Notes: generated from the sequence alone by a model not told the origin. A DNA stretch of 64,000 nucleotides from Gelatiniphilus marinus (GCF_042678305.1 NZ_JBHUDT010000001.1); one strand, 5' to 3'. Counted from the stretch's first letter, positions 51,101 to 60,763 are shown. Translations and numbers: made by a program.

Positions 51101-52285
51101 ATGCAATTATTATCCAACAGAATTTTAAACATGGCCACTTCTGCTACGCTGGCCATGGCTGCAAAAGCCAGAGAGCTTAGAGGCGAAGGAAAAGATATTA
51201 TAGGCTTAAGCCTTGGCGAGCCAGATTTTAATACACCAGATTTTATTAAAGAAGCAGCAATACAAGCAATTAACGACAATTACAACTCGTACACTCCCGT
51301 TGATGGTTACGTAGAGCTAAAAGAAGCCATAATTACCAAGTTTAAACGCGATAATAATTTAACTTACAGCCTACCCCAAATTGTAGTTTCTACAGGAGCC
51401 AAACAATGTTTGGCCAATGTGGCTGCAGTTATGCTTAACGCAGGAGACGAGGTAATTTTACCATGCCCGTATTGGGTAAGTTACGCAGATATTGTAAAGC
51501 TAAACGACGGCATCCCGGTAGAGGTAAAAACATCTATCGATACCGATTTTAAAATGACTGCTGCTCAACTTGAAACGGCCATAACGCCTAAAACCAAAAT
51601 GATCTGGTTTAGCTCGCCCTGTAACCCTAGCGGCTCTATTTACAGTAAAGAAGAGTTAAGGGCTTTAGCCGATGTGTTGGTTAAAAATCCTAATATTTAT
51701 GTGGTTTCAGATGAAATTTACGAACACATAAACTATATTGGCGGCCATGCAAGTATGGCGCAGTTTGATGATATGTACAACCGCACCATTACCGTTAACG
51801 GCGTATCTAAAGCATTCGCTATGACTGGTTGGCGTGTAGGCTATATTGGCGCACCAGAAAAAATTGCCCGTGCTTGTAATAAAATGCAAGGGCAAATTAC
51901 CAGTGGCACCAACTGTATTGCGCAACGCGCAGTAATTACCGCTTTAAACCAACCGCCTTTGCGTGTACAATATATGATTGATGAGTTTAAAGTACGTCGC
52001 GATTTAATCTTGGGCTTATTAAACGATATTGAAGGCTTTAAAACCAATATGCCAGAAGGCGCGTTTTACGTATTCCCGAATGTATCTCATTACTTTGGAA
52101 AAACATTACGAGGTAAAACCATTAACAACGCAACAGATTTTTCTTTGTATTTGTTGGAAGAAGCGCTTGTAGCAACCGTAACCGGAGATGCTTTTGGCAA
52201 TCCAGATTGTATCCGCATTTCGTATGCCGCTTCTCAAGAGCAAATTACTGAAGCTATAAAACGTATTAAAGAAGTACTTAGCTAA
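51101..52285 (+). CDS. Pyridoxal-phosphate aminotransferase, aspartate-type (class I/II)
   Basis: The ATG at 51101 (MQLLSNRILNMATSATLAMAAKARELRGEG) gives a 394-residue protein, the usual length. An ATG at 50990 overlaps the desaturase gene and is unlikely. Motifs include GLSLGEPDFNTP (about 36-47), PVDGYVELKEAI, STGAKQCLANV, CNPSG (near 174), SDEIYEH (near 206), and the PLP-lysine region VNGVSKAFAMTGWRVGYIG (about 229-247, Lys near 234). It is probably an aspartate or aromatic aminotransferase in amino acid metabolism; substrate specificity is not certain. Confidence 0.93.
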   Translation: MQLLSNRILNMATSATLAMAAKARELRGEGKDIIGLSLGEPDFNTPDFIKEAAIQAINDNYNSYTPVDGYVELKEAIITKFKRDNNLTYSLPQIVVSTGAKQCLANVAAVMLNAGDEVILPCPYWVSYADIVKLNDGIPVEVKTSIDTDFKMTAAQLETAITPKTKMIWFSSPCNPSGSIYSKEELRALADVLVKNPNIYVVSDEIYEHINYIGGHASMAQFDDMYNRTITVNGVSKAFAMTGWRVGYIGAPEKIARACNKMQGQITSGTNCIAQRAVITALNQPPLRVQYMIDEFKVRRDLILGLLNDIEGFKTNMPEGAFYVFPNVSHYFGKTLRGKTINNATDFSLYLLEEALVATVTGDAFGNPDCIRISYAASQEQITEAIKRIKEVLS

Positions 52286-52314
52286 AAACTTAATCCGGAT
52301 TACATAATCTCAAG

Positions 52315-52349
52315 ACCTGAAGAGCATTAATACTTTTCAGGTTTTTTTT
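52315..52349 (+). terminator. Terminator after the aminotransferase gene
   Basis: ACCTGAA and TTCAGGT form a stem with a 14-nt loop followed by a T-run, about 30 bp after the aminotransferase stop codon; it overlaps the 3' end of the convergent gene at 52348 by two bases. Confidence 0.7.
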
Positions 52350-52605
52350 ATATTAAAGCATAGAGAAAAAACAAGAATGAAATTATTAACAAGATCGCTA
52401 ATATTAGTTTCTTTCTTATTTGTTTTTCCTCTCGTTTCATGTTTTCTTTTATCTCAATCAATTGCTCGGGCGTAGCGTTAGGGAATTCCTTTAGTTGTAA
52501 ATTGGCATAACTGCCCGATAAAGCATTCTTCCTATTCTTTTTTAAAAGATTTCTGTTGTTCTTTAAAGAATTATTGGCAGCTGCCATAGATCCTTCTCCA
52601 CCCAT
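52348..52605 (-). CDS. Small C-terminally anchored membrane protein
   Basis: The 85-residue protein starts MGGEGSMAAANNSLKNNRNLLKK, is strongly basic, has a helical stretch (NATPEQLIEIKENMKREEKQ) and ends in one hydrophobic helix (LILAILLIISFLFFLYALI). Small flavobacterial proteins with the same MGGEGSM start and tail-anchored shape are common. Function unknown. Confidence 0.65.
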   Translation of the reverse strand: MGGEGSMAAANNSLKNNRNLLKKNRKNALSGSYANLQLKEFPNATPEQLIEIKENMKREEKQIRKKLILAILLIISFLFFLYALI

Positions 52606-52970
52606 AACTTCTAAGATTTAAAAACGAAATAAAATTAACAAACAACAAATCCATGTTAATTGATTTCAATAAGTTAAACTTCATTTTCAAAATTAATTGA
52701 AATATAATTGGTTATAAATCATAATAACTTACTTCATACAAGTAGAAAATTTCAAATAAATGTTACACTACAATAAGTTAAAATGATGGTAAGAATAAAT
52801 CACCTATAAATAAATGCAATTGCGATACATTGACATGGTGTAGATAATTGAATCAAGTTGATAATACTATCTTATTAAATGCTATAGATTACAAAAACGA
52901 ATTATCAAATTACACGCAAAAATTCTTTTTAACGGTTTTTAAATATGAATGTGTAAAGAAAAAATACCTT
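52606..52970. other. Non-coding AT-rich gap
   Basis: No gene, RNA or long repeat was recognised in these 365 bp between two small minus-strand genes. Confidence 0.4.
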
Positions 52971-53180
52971 CTAATTTAATTTCTTTTCTCTTTTGTATTC
53001 ATAAACTGAAAGGAGACCGGCCAAAACAAAAAGAATGCTGGCTTTTATATAATCGTCAATAGGTAATAAACGGTCTATATTCAAAAGCAATATAACCACA
53101 ACAATTGATACTAATGCTACTAATTTTTTCAAGGCTAAAATTTTTAAGGTTAAGTTTTTTAAGTTTCTAATCTTTATCAA
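52971..53180 (-). CDS. Possible small membrane protein
   Basis: A 69-residue ORF with a basic N-terminus and two hydrophobic stretches (about 20-35 and 45-60), ending YEYKREKKLN. There is no homologue I recognise, but the composition is plausible for a real small membrane protein. It is on the same strand as trkH and lies 150 bp downstream of its end. Low certainty. Confidence 0.4.
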   Translation of the reverse strand: MIKIRNLKNLTLKILALKKLVALVSIVVVILLLNIDRLLPIDDYIKASILFVLAGLLSVYEYKREKKLN

Positions 53181-53331
53181 TAGTTATACCAAAACACATT
53201 TTATTTAAAATATTGGGTACACTTTATATGATAATTAATAAATTTGGGTAAAAAAAACATTACAAAATTAATGATAATAATCAATGTATAAACGTAATCT
53301 TACAAAAAAAATTGTTAAATTTAATATGATT

Positions 53332-54825
53332 TTATCTGTTTCGCCAAAAGAAAGGCGTAAACAATATAAGTACCGTAAAAAGTTCTAAACGGCCAATAAG
53401 CATTAAAAAACTACACCACCATTTGCCAATTAAAGGCAAATTTGCATAGTTGTTTACAGGGCTAAATTCTCCCAAAGCAGGTCCTACATTACCTAAACTT
53501 GAAGCTGCTAGCCCAACAGCAGATTGAAAATCTATTTCCATTAAAGAAAAGCCCAAAGCCCCAACAATAAAAGATAGCATATATAAAATAAAAAATGCGA
53601 GTACATTAAAAACAATATCGCCAGAAATAGATTTTGTATTATAGCGTACCGGTATAATGGCATTGGGGTGTAGTGTGCGCTTAAATTCCAAAAAACCGTT
53701 TTTAATCAATATTAAATGCCGCACCACTTTTACGCCACCAGAGGTACTACCTGCCGATCCGCCTAAAAACATAAGGCCAAAAAAGAATACAACTAAAAAA
53801 GGGGTCCACATGGTAAAATCTGCGGTTACAAAACCCGTAGTTGTAATTACAGAAATAACTTGAAAAAGCGCATGCCTAAATGCACTTTCCGCTTCTCCCC
53901 AAACCATAGGATATAGAATTGAGGATGCCGATATATCTGCCCTAAAATATATAATAAGTGCAGCTATTACCGTAAAAACAGCTATAAATTTAAAATAGAG
54001 CTTAAACTCTTCATCTTTTATTATTTTCTGTACTTTTCCTTTAAAGGCAAAATAGCTTAATACAAAATTGGTACCTGCCAAAAACATAAAAACAATAATA
54101 ATGTATTGAATAATAGGTTGGTCGTTCCAATGGGCTACACTAGCGTTTTTTGTTGAAAAACCACCGGTTGACAAGGTGCATAATGCATGGTTTATAGCAT
54201 CAAAAAAAGACATGCCCGCTGCTTTTAGCAATATAGTTTCGGCGGCAGTGTAGCCAAAATAAATAAGCCACAAACGTTTTGCGGTGTCTGTAATTCTAGG
54301 ATGCAATTTATCGGCGCTTGGACCTGGGGCTTCGGCTGCAAACAACTGCATGCCTCCAATTCCCAGTAATGGTAAAATAGCAATAGCGAGCACAATAATG
54401 CCCATGCCACCAATCCAATGGGTTAAACTACGCCAAAACAAAACCCCTTTCGGCACCGCTTCAATATCGTTTAAAATAGTAGCTCCAGTAGTTGTAAAAC
54501 CAGACATGGTCTCGAAAAAAGCATTTGTAAAACCAGCAATGCTACCTGTAAAAATATACGGTAAAGTGCCCGATAAGGCCATAATAATCCAGCCAAAGGT
54601 TACTACAATATAACCTTCGCGCTTATTCATTTCTTTTTTGTGGCGTCTGGTTAAAAACATAAGCAAACTTCCTGCTGTTAATGTTAAAATGCCTGCCAAA
54701 AACAATGGGAGCGTAACTCCATCTTTATAAATTAAACTAACAAGAGATGCCAACAATACAAAACCACCATTAAATAGCAGAAGTAATCCGAAAAAATGAA
54801 AAATGATTTTGTAATTAAGTTTCAT
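53332..54825 (-). CDS. trkH: Potassium uptake protein TrkH family, membrane subunit
   Basis: The 497-residue protein has about ten membrane helices. It has four pore-loop segments with glycine filter residues: TMSGFTTTGATI (about 106-117), CTLSTGGFSTKNA (about 216-228), VISVITTTGFVTAD (about 324-337) and ASSLGNVGPALG (about 441-452). The partner TrkA gene lies 4 bp upstream, so they form a trkA-trkH operon. It transports K+ into the cell, gated by TrkA. The member is in the Trk/Ktr superfamily; TrkH is the nearest fit by length. Confidence 0.92.
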   Translation of the reverse strand: MKLNYKIIFHFFGLLLLFNGGFVLLASLVSLIYKDGVTLPLFLAGILTLTAGSLLMFLTRRHKKEMNKREGYIVVTFGWIIMALSGTLPYIFTGSIAGFTNAFFETMSGFTTTGATILNDIEAVPKGVLFWRSLTHWIGGMGIIVLAIAILPLLGIGGMQLFAAEAPGPSADKLHPRITDTAKRLWLIYFGYTAAETILLKAAGMSFFDAINHALCTLSTGGFSTKNASVAHWNDQPIIQYIIIVFMFLAGTNFVLSYFAFKGKVQKIIKDEEFKLYFKFIAVFTVIAALIIYFRADISASSILYPMVWGEAESAFRHALFQVISVITTTGFVTADFTMWTPFLVVFFFGLMFLGGSAGSTSGGVKVVRHLILIKNGFLEFKRTLHPNAIIPVRYNTKSISGDIVFNVLAFFILYMLSFIVGALGFSLMEIDFQSAVGLAASSLGNVGPALGEFSPVNNYANLPLIGKWWCSFLMLIGRLELFTVLILFTPFFWRNR

Positions 54826-54829
54826 TATT

Positions 54830-56179
54830 TTAGAGAAATAGTCTTTCTACGCTTTTTATAGATTTAAGCAAACTGCAAATCACAACACGGTCGCCTTCTT
54901 GTATTTTAAAATCCCCCAAACCAATTAACCCCAAACCGTCTCTAATAACACCGCCAATAATGGCAGTTCTTGGAAAGTCTATGTCTTTTATAAATTTATT
55001 ACATATTGCCGATGTGGCTTTAACCTCAAACTCCAATAACTCGGCGTTCATGTTATTTAATTTGGTCATGGCAACGACTTCGCCTTTACGTATATACCTA
55101 AAAATATTGTTTGCTGCCAAAAGCTTTTTATTGATAAGGGTATCTATGCCAATAGATTGCGACAATTCAAAATAATCCATGTTTTCAACCAAAGCAATGG
55201 TCTTTTTCACCCCTTTGGATTTTGCTACCAAACAAGACATTATATTGGTTTCAGAATTATCGCCAACCGCAATAAATGCGCCCATATCACTAATGCTTTC
55301 TTCATCTAAAATATCAACATTTCTACCGTCGGTATTAATCACTAAAACATTTGGTAAAGCATCGGCAATATCAAAAGCACGCTCTTTGTTTTTTTCCAAA
55401 AGCTTAACTTTAAAACCTTTTTCGCAAAGTTCTCTGGCCGATTTAAAACCTATTTGGGTACCACCAAGTATCATTACGTTTTTAATCTCTGTGTTTTCTT
55501 TTCCGGTAAGCTTACAAAGCTCTTCGGCACCACCTTCAGATGTTACAAACACCACGTTATCGCCTTCTTTAAACAGGGTATCTCCACGTGGAATAATGGT
55601 AAATTGAGTTCCCGCACGCTGTATGGCAATAGGCACAAAGTGAATTTCAGGGAAAATTTTAGCAGCCTGTTTTACCTTTTTCCCAACAAACGAAGCCTCT
55701 TTAGATAAGGTTAAACCCGCCATGGTAAGCGCACCATCTTCAAACTCGTAATTATCGTTAAACGACGATTGCTTTAACGACAATTCTATCTCTGAAGCGG
55801 CCAAGGCCTCAGGCGAAATAAGCTCATCTATACCAAACCTTATAAATCCAACTTCATCTTTATGACTTATAAATTCCGTATTGGAAATCCTAGCAATAGT
55901 GCGTTTAGAGCCCAATTGCTTAGCCAAAACACAAACCGTTATATTGGTCGTTTCAGACGATGTAACACTTATCAACAAATCGCTTGTAGTTACCTGAGCC
56001 TCCTTTAAAATAGCAATAGAAGTAGCATCGCCCTTAATCACTTTAATATCCAAATGGGTATCTGCATAGGCAAGACATTCCTTGTCGGTGTCTATTAAAG
56101 TAATCTCTTGAGATTCATAAGACAATAATTTTGCTAAATGAAATCCAACTTCACCAGCTCCAGCAATAATTATTTTCAT
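54830..56179 (-). CDS. trkA: Trk system potassium uptake protein TrkA
   Basis: The 449-residue protein has the TrkA arrangement of two RCK repeats: each has an NAD-binding Rossmann fold (MKIIIAGAGEVGFHLAKLL, residues 1-19; NVMILGGTQIGFKSARELC, about 230-248) and a TrkA_C domain (about 140-220 and 365-449). It is a cytoplasmic regulatory subunit that binds NAD(H)/ATP and controls the TrkH channel. It is the first gene of the trkA-trkH operon. Confidence 0.94.
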   Translation of the reverse strand: MKIIIAGAGEVGFHLAKLLSYESQEITLIDTDKECLAYADTHLDIKVIKGDATSIAILKEAQVTTSDLLISVTSSETTNITVCVLAKQLGSKRTIARISNTEFISHKDEVGFIRFGIDELISPEALAASEIELSLKQSSFNDNYEFEDGALTMAGLTLSKEASFVGKKVKQAAKIFPEIHFVPIAIQRAGTQFTIIPRGDTLFKEGDNVVFVTSEGGAEELCKLTGKENTEIKNVMILGGTQIGFKSARELCEKGFKVKLLEKNKERAFDIADALPNVLVINTDGRNVDILDEESISDMGAFIAVGDNSETNIMSCLVAKSKGVKKTIALVENMDYFELSQSIGIDTLINKKLLAANNIFRYIRKGEVVAMTKLNNMNAELLEFEVKATSAICNKFIKDIDFPRTAIIGGVIRDGLGLIGLGDFKIQEGDRVVICSLLKSIKSVERLFL

Positions 56180-56422
56180 TTGTGATTTATCATAAAAAGT
56201 ATAACAAATATACTATAAAAACCATAGTGTATTATTATTAAAACAAAAAGTTGTGCGCCTTACCTAATAAGCAGCTACTTGTTCTCTCTGCAAAACAATA
56301 GCAAGAAATAACTTTAATGTAAATCACAAAAAAAATTATAAACTGTTTTTGTTATTTCGTTTTTTATAATTGTCCTATTCAGTTCATTCTTATTACCGAA
56401 CCCATTTTAAGGCATCAATCTA

Positions 56423-57013
56423 TTAAAAATTGGTTTTTTCTAAATCGGTTTTTGCCTGCAACAGCTTTTTACTGTCAAGTCTTCTACCGGTCAAGGTTAT
56501 GTGATAGCGGTTTTGTTTGATGTATTGCAACTCTGAAAATTGGATATTTTTAACACGCTCTTCTTTTAATAACATCCTAACACCTTGATGGTCTTGGGTT
56601 TTTGCCCAATTATTATCCCCTTTGTTGTTTACCTCCATAGAAATCATTTTATGGACGGCATTGACATGCCCAAAACCATAATTTCCGGCACCATCCAAAA
56701 TTTGGACTATAATGTTTTCGCTTTCATGATTAGGGTTTGTACTTACACTATAGGTTCCTACAACGGTTTGCGGTGCTGGCGAATCTGAACTTCTTAAAGG
56801 CAAACCTGCCAATTGTTTAGGCAGTTTAGCCTTGAGTTGGTCTATTTGCAATGGTTCTGTTGTTATCAAGTTTTGTTGCCAAGAACCAACTTTAGTTGAA
56901 TTTTCAAGTTCATCCATCTTTTCTTCAAACACATTATTTTCCTTATCTGAAGATTGCTTGCATGAACTTGTTGCAAATAAGATGGAAATCAGTATCAAAA
57001 AAATGGGCCTCAT
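56423..57013 (-). CDS. Secreted lipoprotein of unknown function
   Basis: The 196-residue protein has a lipobox signal (LISILFATSSC, Cys18) followed by KQSSDKENN, and a soluble domain without known motif (TTEPLQIDQLKAKLPKQLAGLPLRSSDSPAPQTVVGTYSV...). It is the last of the minus-strand run of secreted genes between 60.6 and 56.4 kb. It is probably an envelope protein. Function unknown. Confidence 0.65.
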   Translation of the reverse strand: MRPIFLILISILFATSSCKQSSDKENNVFEEKMDELENSTKVGSWQQNLITTEPLQIDQLKAKLPKQLAGLPLRSSDSPAPQTVVGTYSVSTNPNHESENIIVQILDGAGNYGFGHVNAVHKMISMEVNNKGDNNWAKTQDHQGVRMLLKEERVKNIQFSELQYIKQNRYHITLTGRRLDSKKLLQAKTDLEKTNF

Positions 57014-57068
57014 AAGGTTTTGGTTTTAAAATTCAACATATACAAGTCATTTTGTTTTTTCCTATTGT

Positions 57069-57767
57069 TTAGAAATATTTTGCAATCCATTTAATACCAT
57101 CTTCTGCTTGAACATTTTTAACTACAACCTTACTGGGTTTATTGGAGGTAACTTTCGAATTCATTTTATGAATATCTTCAATGGTATAGGCTATAACATT
57201 CAATCCTGCTTCTAGTTCCAATTGATAGTGGTAGCTGGCGTTTACCGTCTCTTCTGAAAACTGAAATGTAGTAGCGCATTCGGTTTTAAGTGTGGTGGCT
57301 TCAGCAACGTAAACCATTTCGTAAAATGTGCCCTCAACGGGATTGTTGTAGGCTTCGTCTTCCATCCAATGAATCAACCGCTCATCGGTAACGGGAAACA
57401 ACACGCCCACATAACGGTTTTTGTGCCACAGTGTAATGGGGCTTATACTGGTAGCCATAACATTTGGATACTCGGGTTCGTCTTGCCCAATGCAATTAAA
57501 ACGGAGTGCGTATTTAAAATCGTCAGCTACCATTTGTTTTTCCGCATCGGCAGATTGAAAAGCTTCTTTTTCCGGAAAATTGAATTCCAAAGTACCATTG
57601 GCGGTTAATTTTCCAATGTTTACAGCGCTGTCCATCCCCATAGGCCAAAGTACTATGTCCATTTCGGGCATATTCTTTAACGGGTTTTCAAGCTTTCCAG
57701 TATGGGTTTGTGTATGCCCTAAAATACATAGAAGTAGACCAAGAAATGTAAATAATTGCTGTTTCAT
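57069..57767 (-). CDS. Secreted hypothetical protein, 232 residues
   Basis: A signal peptide (MKQQLFTFLGLLLCILGHTQ) precedes a beta-rich protein with no recognised domain. It lies 55 bp from the lipoprotein gene downstream on the same strand, so they may be co-transcribed. The role is unknown. Confidence 0.6.
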   Translation of the reverse strand: MKQQLFTFLGLLLCILGHTQTHTGKLENPLKNMPEMDIVLWPMGMDSAVNIGKLTANGTLEFNFPEKEAFQSADAEKQMVADDFKYALRFNCIGQDEPEYPNVMATSISPITLWHKNRYVGVLFPVTDERLIHWMEDEAYNNPVEGTFYEMVYVAEATTLKTECATTFQFSEETVNASYHYQLELEAGLNVIAYTIEDIHKMNSKVTSNKPSKVVVKNVQAEDGIKWIAKYF

Positions 57768-57906
57768 TGTATGTTTTTTAATATTTGTAGAATTGTTATT
57801 GTAAACCTCAAAGCAGTCAAAAACGAAACATTTTTAATGGTTGGTTATCATTTGTGAAAAGTGCTTCGTTTTTCGTGTCTTACACCTAAAGATGACAGCC
57901 TTAAAC

Positions 57907-59274
57907 TTAATTACTGATAACCAATTTTTTATAGGTTATTTTATCCTTTTGGGCAATGCGTACCATGTAGATGCCGTTGGTAAAATTGGTTGTGTTAATG
58001 GTTTCTATTCCTCTATTTGCGTTGATTGAAAACACTTCTTTTCCCGTAATGTCAAAAACTTTTATGTCCGTTTCTCCATAGGGTAGATTTGTTAAGGTTA
58101 CCAAATCGTTGGCTGGGTTGGGATATAAAGAAACCCTTGAAACTTCGCTGTCTTGAATGCTCATGGTGTTTGTGAATTTCATAACGGACAATTCGAAACC
58201 GTAGCCAGTATCACTAAATGCTACAATTGGTTCATTATTACTGTTAAATACCAAAGAAGTGTAGTATATTTGTTCATTGGAAAAACCTTGGTTTCCGACT
58301 GTTTCCCAGCTACTACCGTTAAATTTTTTAACGGATCCCCAATAAAAATAACTACCATCTGAATAGGCTACATAAGGTTCGTCGTTAGAGTTTAGTGCCA
58401 TGGAAATATAATCTTGACCACCACCCGAATAACCTGATAATCCAACGTTTACCCAATTGGTGCCATTAAACTTCTTAACTGAACTTTTATCTATATAATC
58501 ATAAAAAGCTATATATGGCTCATTGTTACTACTAAATGCTAGGGAAGTATTCCACGCTTTTCCTGTTGAAAAGCCTGGTGTTCCCACATCTACCCAATTG
58601 GTACCATCGAACTTCATTACTGTTGCCTTTTCTGAATTGCCAAAATCTTTATAAGAAATGTGTGGCACATCATTGTTGCTAAACTTAAATGAAATAAAGT
58701 CGGCCTTACCAGCAGAGAAACCTGGTGATCCAACATATACCCAATCAGTGCCATTAAACTTCATTACGGTTGCTTTTTGTGAAAATGAGGCATCGGCAAA
58801 AGCTATATATGGTTCACCACTATTGCTAAACGCCAATGAGGTAAATTGTGTACCACTTGTTGAAAAACCGGGAATACCAACATTAACCCAATTGGTTCCG
58901 TCAAATTTCATAACGGTAGCCTTGAAATCATTCCCATGGTCTGTATAGCTTACATAAGGCTCATCAGTATTACTGAATACCAAAGAGATATACGAAACCA
59001 TTTGTGCCGAGAAATCTGGTTGCCCAACACCTATCCAATCGGTTCCATCGAACTTCATGACTTCAATATGTGCAAAATTACCACTTCCACCACGAAAAGC
59101 GACATAAGGCTCGTCGGCACTATTAAGAGCCATCGAAGAATAAGTCGAAACTCCAGTTGAAAACCCTGGCGTACCCACATATTCCCAACTTTGTGCAATG
59201 GACAATGGTATAGTGCATAGTGTTAAAACTATAAAAAATGTAAAATTGTGTAGTGTTGTTTTCATATTTGTCAT
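57907..59274 (-). CDS. Type IX-secreted repeat protein with beta-propeller-like units
   Basis: The 455-residue protein (alternative start Met4, at 59265) has a signal peptide (about 5-27). At least seven repeats of about 48 residues follow, each of the form V-G-x-P-G-F-S-x-G...S-L-x-x-N-x-x-x-E-P-Y-V/I-A-F/Y-x-D...A-T-V-M-K-F-D/N-G-T-x-W. The whole is reminiscent of a beta-propeller. The C-terminal 80 residues (LYPNPANDLVTLTNLPYGE ... VFDITGKEVF ... FTNGIYMVRIAQ ... KKLVISN) are a type A sorting domain for the type IX system. It is a surface or secreted protein of unknown role. Confidence 0.85.
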   Translation of the reverse strand: MTNMKTTLHNFTFFIVLTLCTIPLSIAQSWEYVGTPGFSTGVSTYSSMALNSADEPYVAFRGGSGNFAHIEVMKFDGTDWIGVGQPDFSAQMVSYISLVFSNTDEPYVSYTDHGNDFKATVMKFDGTNWVNVGIPGFSTSGTQFTSLAFSNSGEPYIAFADASFSQKATVMKFNGTDWVYVGSPGFSAGKADFISFKFSNNDVPHISYKDFGNSEKATVMKFDGTNWVDVGTPGFSTGKAWNTSLAFSSNNEPYIAFYDYIDKSSVKKFNGTNWVNVGLSGYSGGGQDYISMALNSNDEPYVAYSDGSYFYWGSVKKFNGSSWETVGNQGFSNEQIYYTSLVFNSNNEPIVAFSDTGYGFELSVMKFTNTMSIQDSEVSRVSLYPNPANDLVTLTNLPYGETDIKVFDITGKEVFSINANRGIETINTTNFTNGIYMVRIAQKDKITYKKLVISN

Positions 59275-59294
59275 GTTTTAATTTAATCTAAAAA

Positions 59295-59755
59295 TCAATC
59301 AACCTTAAACGAAAGCGTGGTATTTATGGATTCTGAATTTATCTTTACAGGTTTCATTTCCAGTTGTATTTCATAATTTCCTGGAGCGAGTTTGCCTTTG
59401 TTTTTAATGGTTGTTTTTGAAGCAACGGAATAAAATCGAAAGCTTCTACGGGAACATACATATCACCCGGTAACCATGGCCAATCGTTACGGCTGCTGCT
59501 CCCAATGGCTTTTCCGTTATGGGTAATGATAGTTTTTATTTGAAAGAGCACTAGATCCTCGTTTCCCGAATTATTCTTAAATCGGAATAGAATTTTGTGC
59601 TTGCCATCCCTAAAGTTTTTGAACAGAGCCAACGGTTTATCTGATTTTAATGTAGTGCTTTCGTCCCAACCTTCCACAATAAGTTTTCCAAAAAGTGATT
59701 GACCAAAGCTTTCAGTGCTAAATAAACAGCACAAAAAAATAAATATATAGACCAT
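59295..59755 (-). pseudogene. Secreted hypothetical gene with a single-base frameshift
   Basis: The ORF 59354-59755 has a signal peptide (MVYIFIFLCCLFSTESFGQ) and a beta-rich domain but stops abruptly after LLQKQ. Switching frame at the A-tract CAAAAAC (59414-59418, T-tract on the plus strand) reads KTTIKNKGKLAPGNYEIQL, then EMKPVKINSESINTTLSFKV and D to a natural stop at 59295-59297. One missing A in the tract (five instead of six) explains it. It is a genuine mutation or a sequencing error; the product would otherwise be about 152 residues. Confidence 0.75.
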
Positions 59756-59791
59756 GGTTCTAATACTTGTTCTTTTATACCTCTTAATTGA

Positions 59792-60625
59792 TTATAGTTT
59801 TAAATAATCTTTGGTGCTAAACTTATAGTCTAAAGCTTCAATGGCCACACACGCCATAGTTCCAGAAGTGTTTTTCTTGCCTTTGTTTGTTTTATCGATC
59901 ATTTCCATATGCATCAAAAGTGCACCCTTATAATTTTTGAATTGTTCTTTTATAGGTTCGGGATAGCGGTCCATTTCAGACTTGAAAACTTGGTCAAAAC
60001 TCACAGGAGCATCTACCGTAAAATAGGATACAAATGCATACGCATCATTTTCAAACTTTTTACCTATGCAATCGTAACCTAAAAATGTTTTGTTGGGAAG
60101 GTCTTTTATGGTTGAATTTTCTAACGATGGCGCTTTTATATCGTCAATATCCTCTAGGTTTTCGTTCATATCTAAAGAAGTTGCCGTTACCACTTTGTTG
60201 CCGCCGCTTTCCATGAACATATAGGTAGTATTTAGATCATCATCTATAACCATAAAAAAAGGGACGCCTGCATTCATTTTCATACCCATATATGTGGCTT
60301 CTGGCTGGAGAAAATAATCGATGTCCATATCGCCGCTGGAGGTGGTCATTTTTAATTGGTACCTATATGAAAATTGATAAGAATCTGGAACATTTTTGGC
60401 ATCTACCTTTTTGCCCTTTGCCTGAGGACTATTGAGGTTAACATCAAAAATTTTGTCTAAAGAATTAGAAGCTTTTTCGGAAGCTTTTTCGGCAGTTTTC
60501 TCAACAACAGTCTGTTCCACCTTCTCTTCAATCCTTTTCTTGAGTTTTTTTAAAAATTGAGCCTCTGAGGTTTGTGTAAAACCCACCACCAACAAAAGGA
60601 ATATTATGTACCTTGACCTTTTCAT
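59792..60625 (-). CDS. Secreted DUF4412-like protein
   Basis: The 277-residue protein has a signal peptide (about 1-22, ending TSEAQ) and an amphipathic helical segment (LKKLKKRIEEKVEQTVVEKTAEKASEKAS, about 24-52). The domain from about 80-275 has the FSYRYQLKMTTSSGDMDIDYFLQPE pattern of DUF4412 and the TFLGYDCIGKKFEND segment. Flavobacterial DUF4412 proteins are secreted or lipid-anchored and of unknown function. The gene is divergent from the LytS-type kinase gene and shares its symmetric TTTAGAATTTGG region. Confidence 0.75.
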   Translation of the reverse strand: MKRSRYIIFLLLVVGFTQTSEAQFLKKLKKRIEEKVEQTVVEKTAEKASEKASNSLDKIFDVNLNSPQAKGKKVDAKNVPDSYQFSYRYQLKMTTSSGDMDIDYFLQPEATYMGMKMNAGVPFFMVIDDDLNTTYMFMESGGNKVVTATSLDMNENLEDIDDIKAPSLENSTIKDLPNKTFLGYDCIGKKFENDAYAFVSYFTVDAPVSFDQVFKSEMDRYPEPIKEQFKNYKGALLMHMEMIDKTNKGKKNTSGTMACVAIEALDYKFSTKDYLKL

Positions 60626-60678
60626 AATTATTGTTTTGAAACAAACTTAACCATCAATAGTTGTTTTAAAAACACGTG

Positions 60679-60763
60679 TTTAGAATTTGGCAGATTCCAT
60701 TTAGAATTTGGAAAAAGTAGCTTTGGCTAACCAAATCCTAAACCCAGACAGCCAAATTCTAAA
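60679..60763. promoter_or_regulatory. Symmetric four-copy operator region of the LytTR system
   Basis: TTTAGAATTTGG occurs at 60679-60690 and 60700-60711 (21 bp apart). The inverted CCAAATCCTAAA (60731-60742) and CCAAATTCTAAA (60752-60763) mirror them, again 21 bp apart, about a centre at 60721. Pairs of direct repeats two helical turns apart are the classic arrangement of LytTR binding sites. The region lies between the divergent DUF4412-like gene and the kinase/LytTR operon, so it may serve both promoters. Confidence 0.65.
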
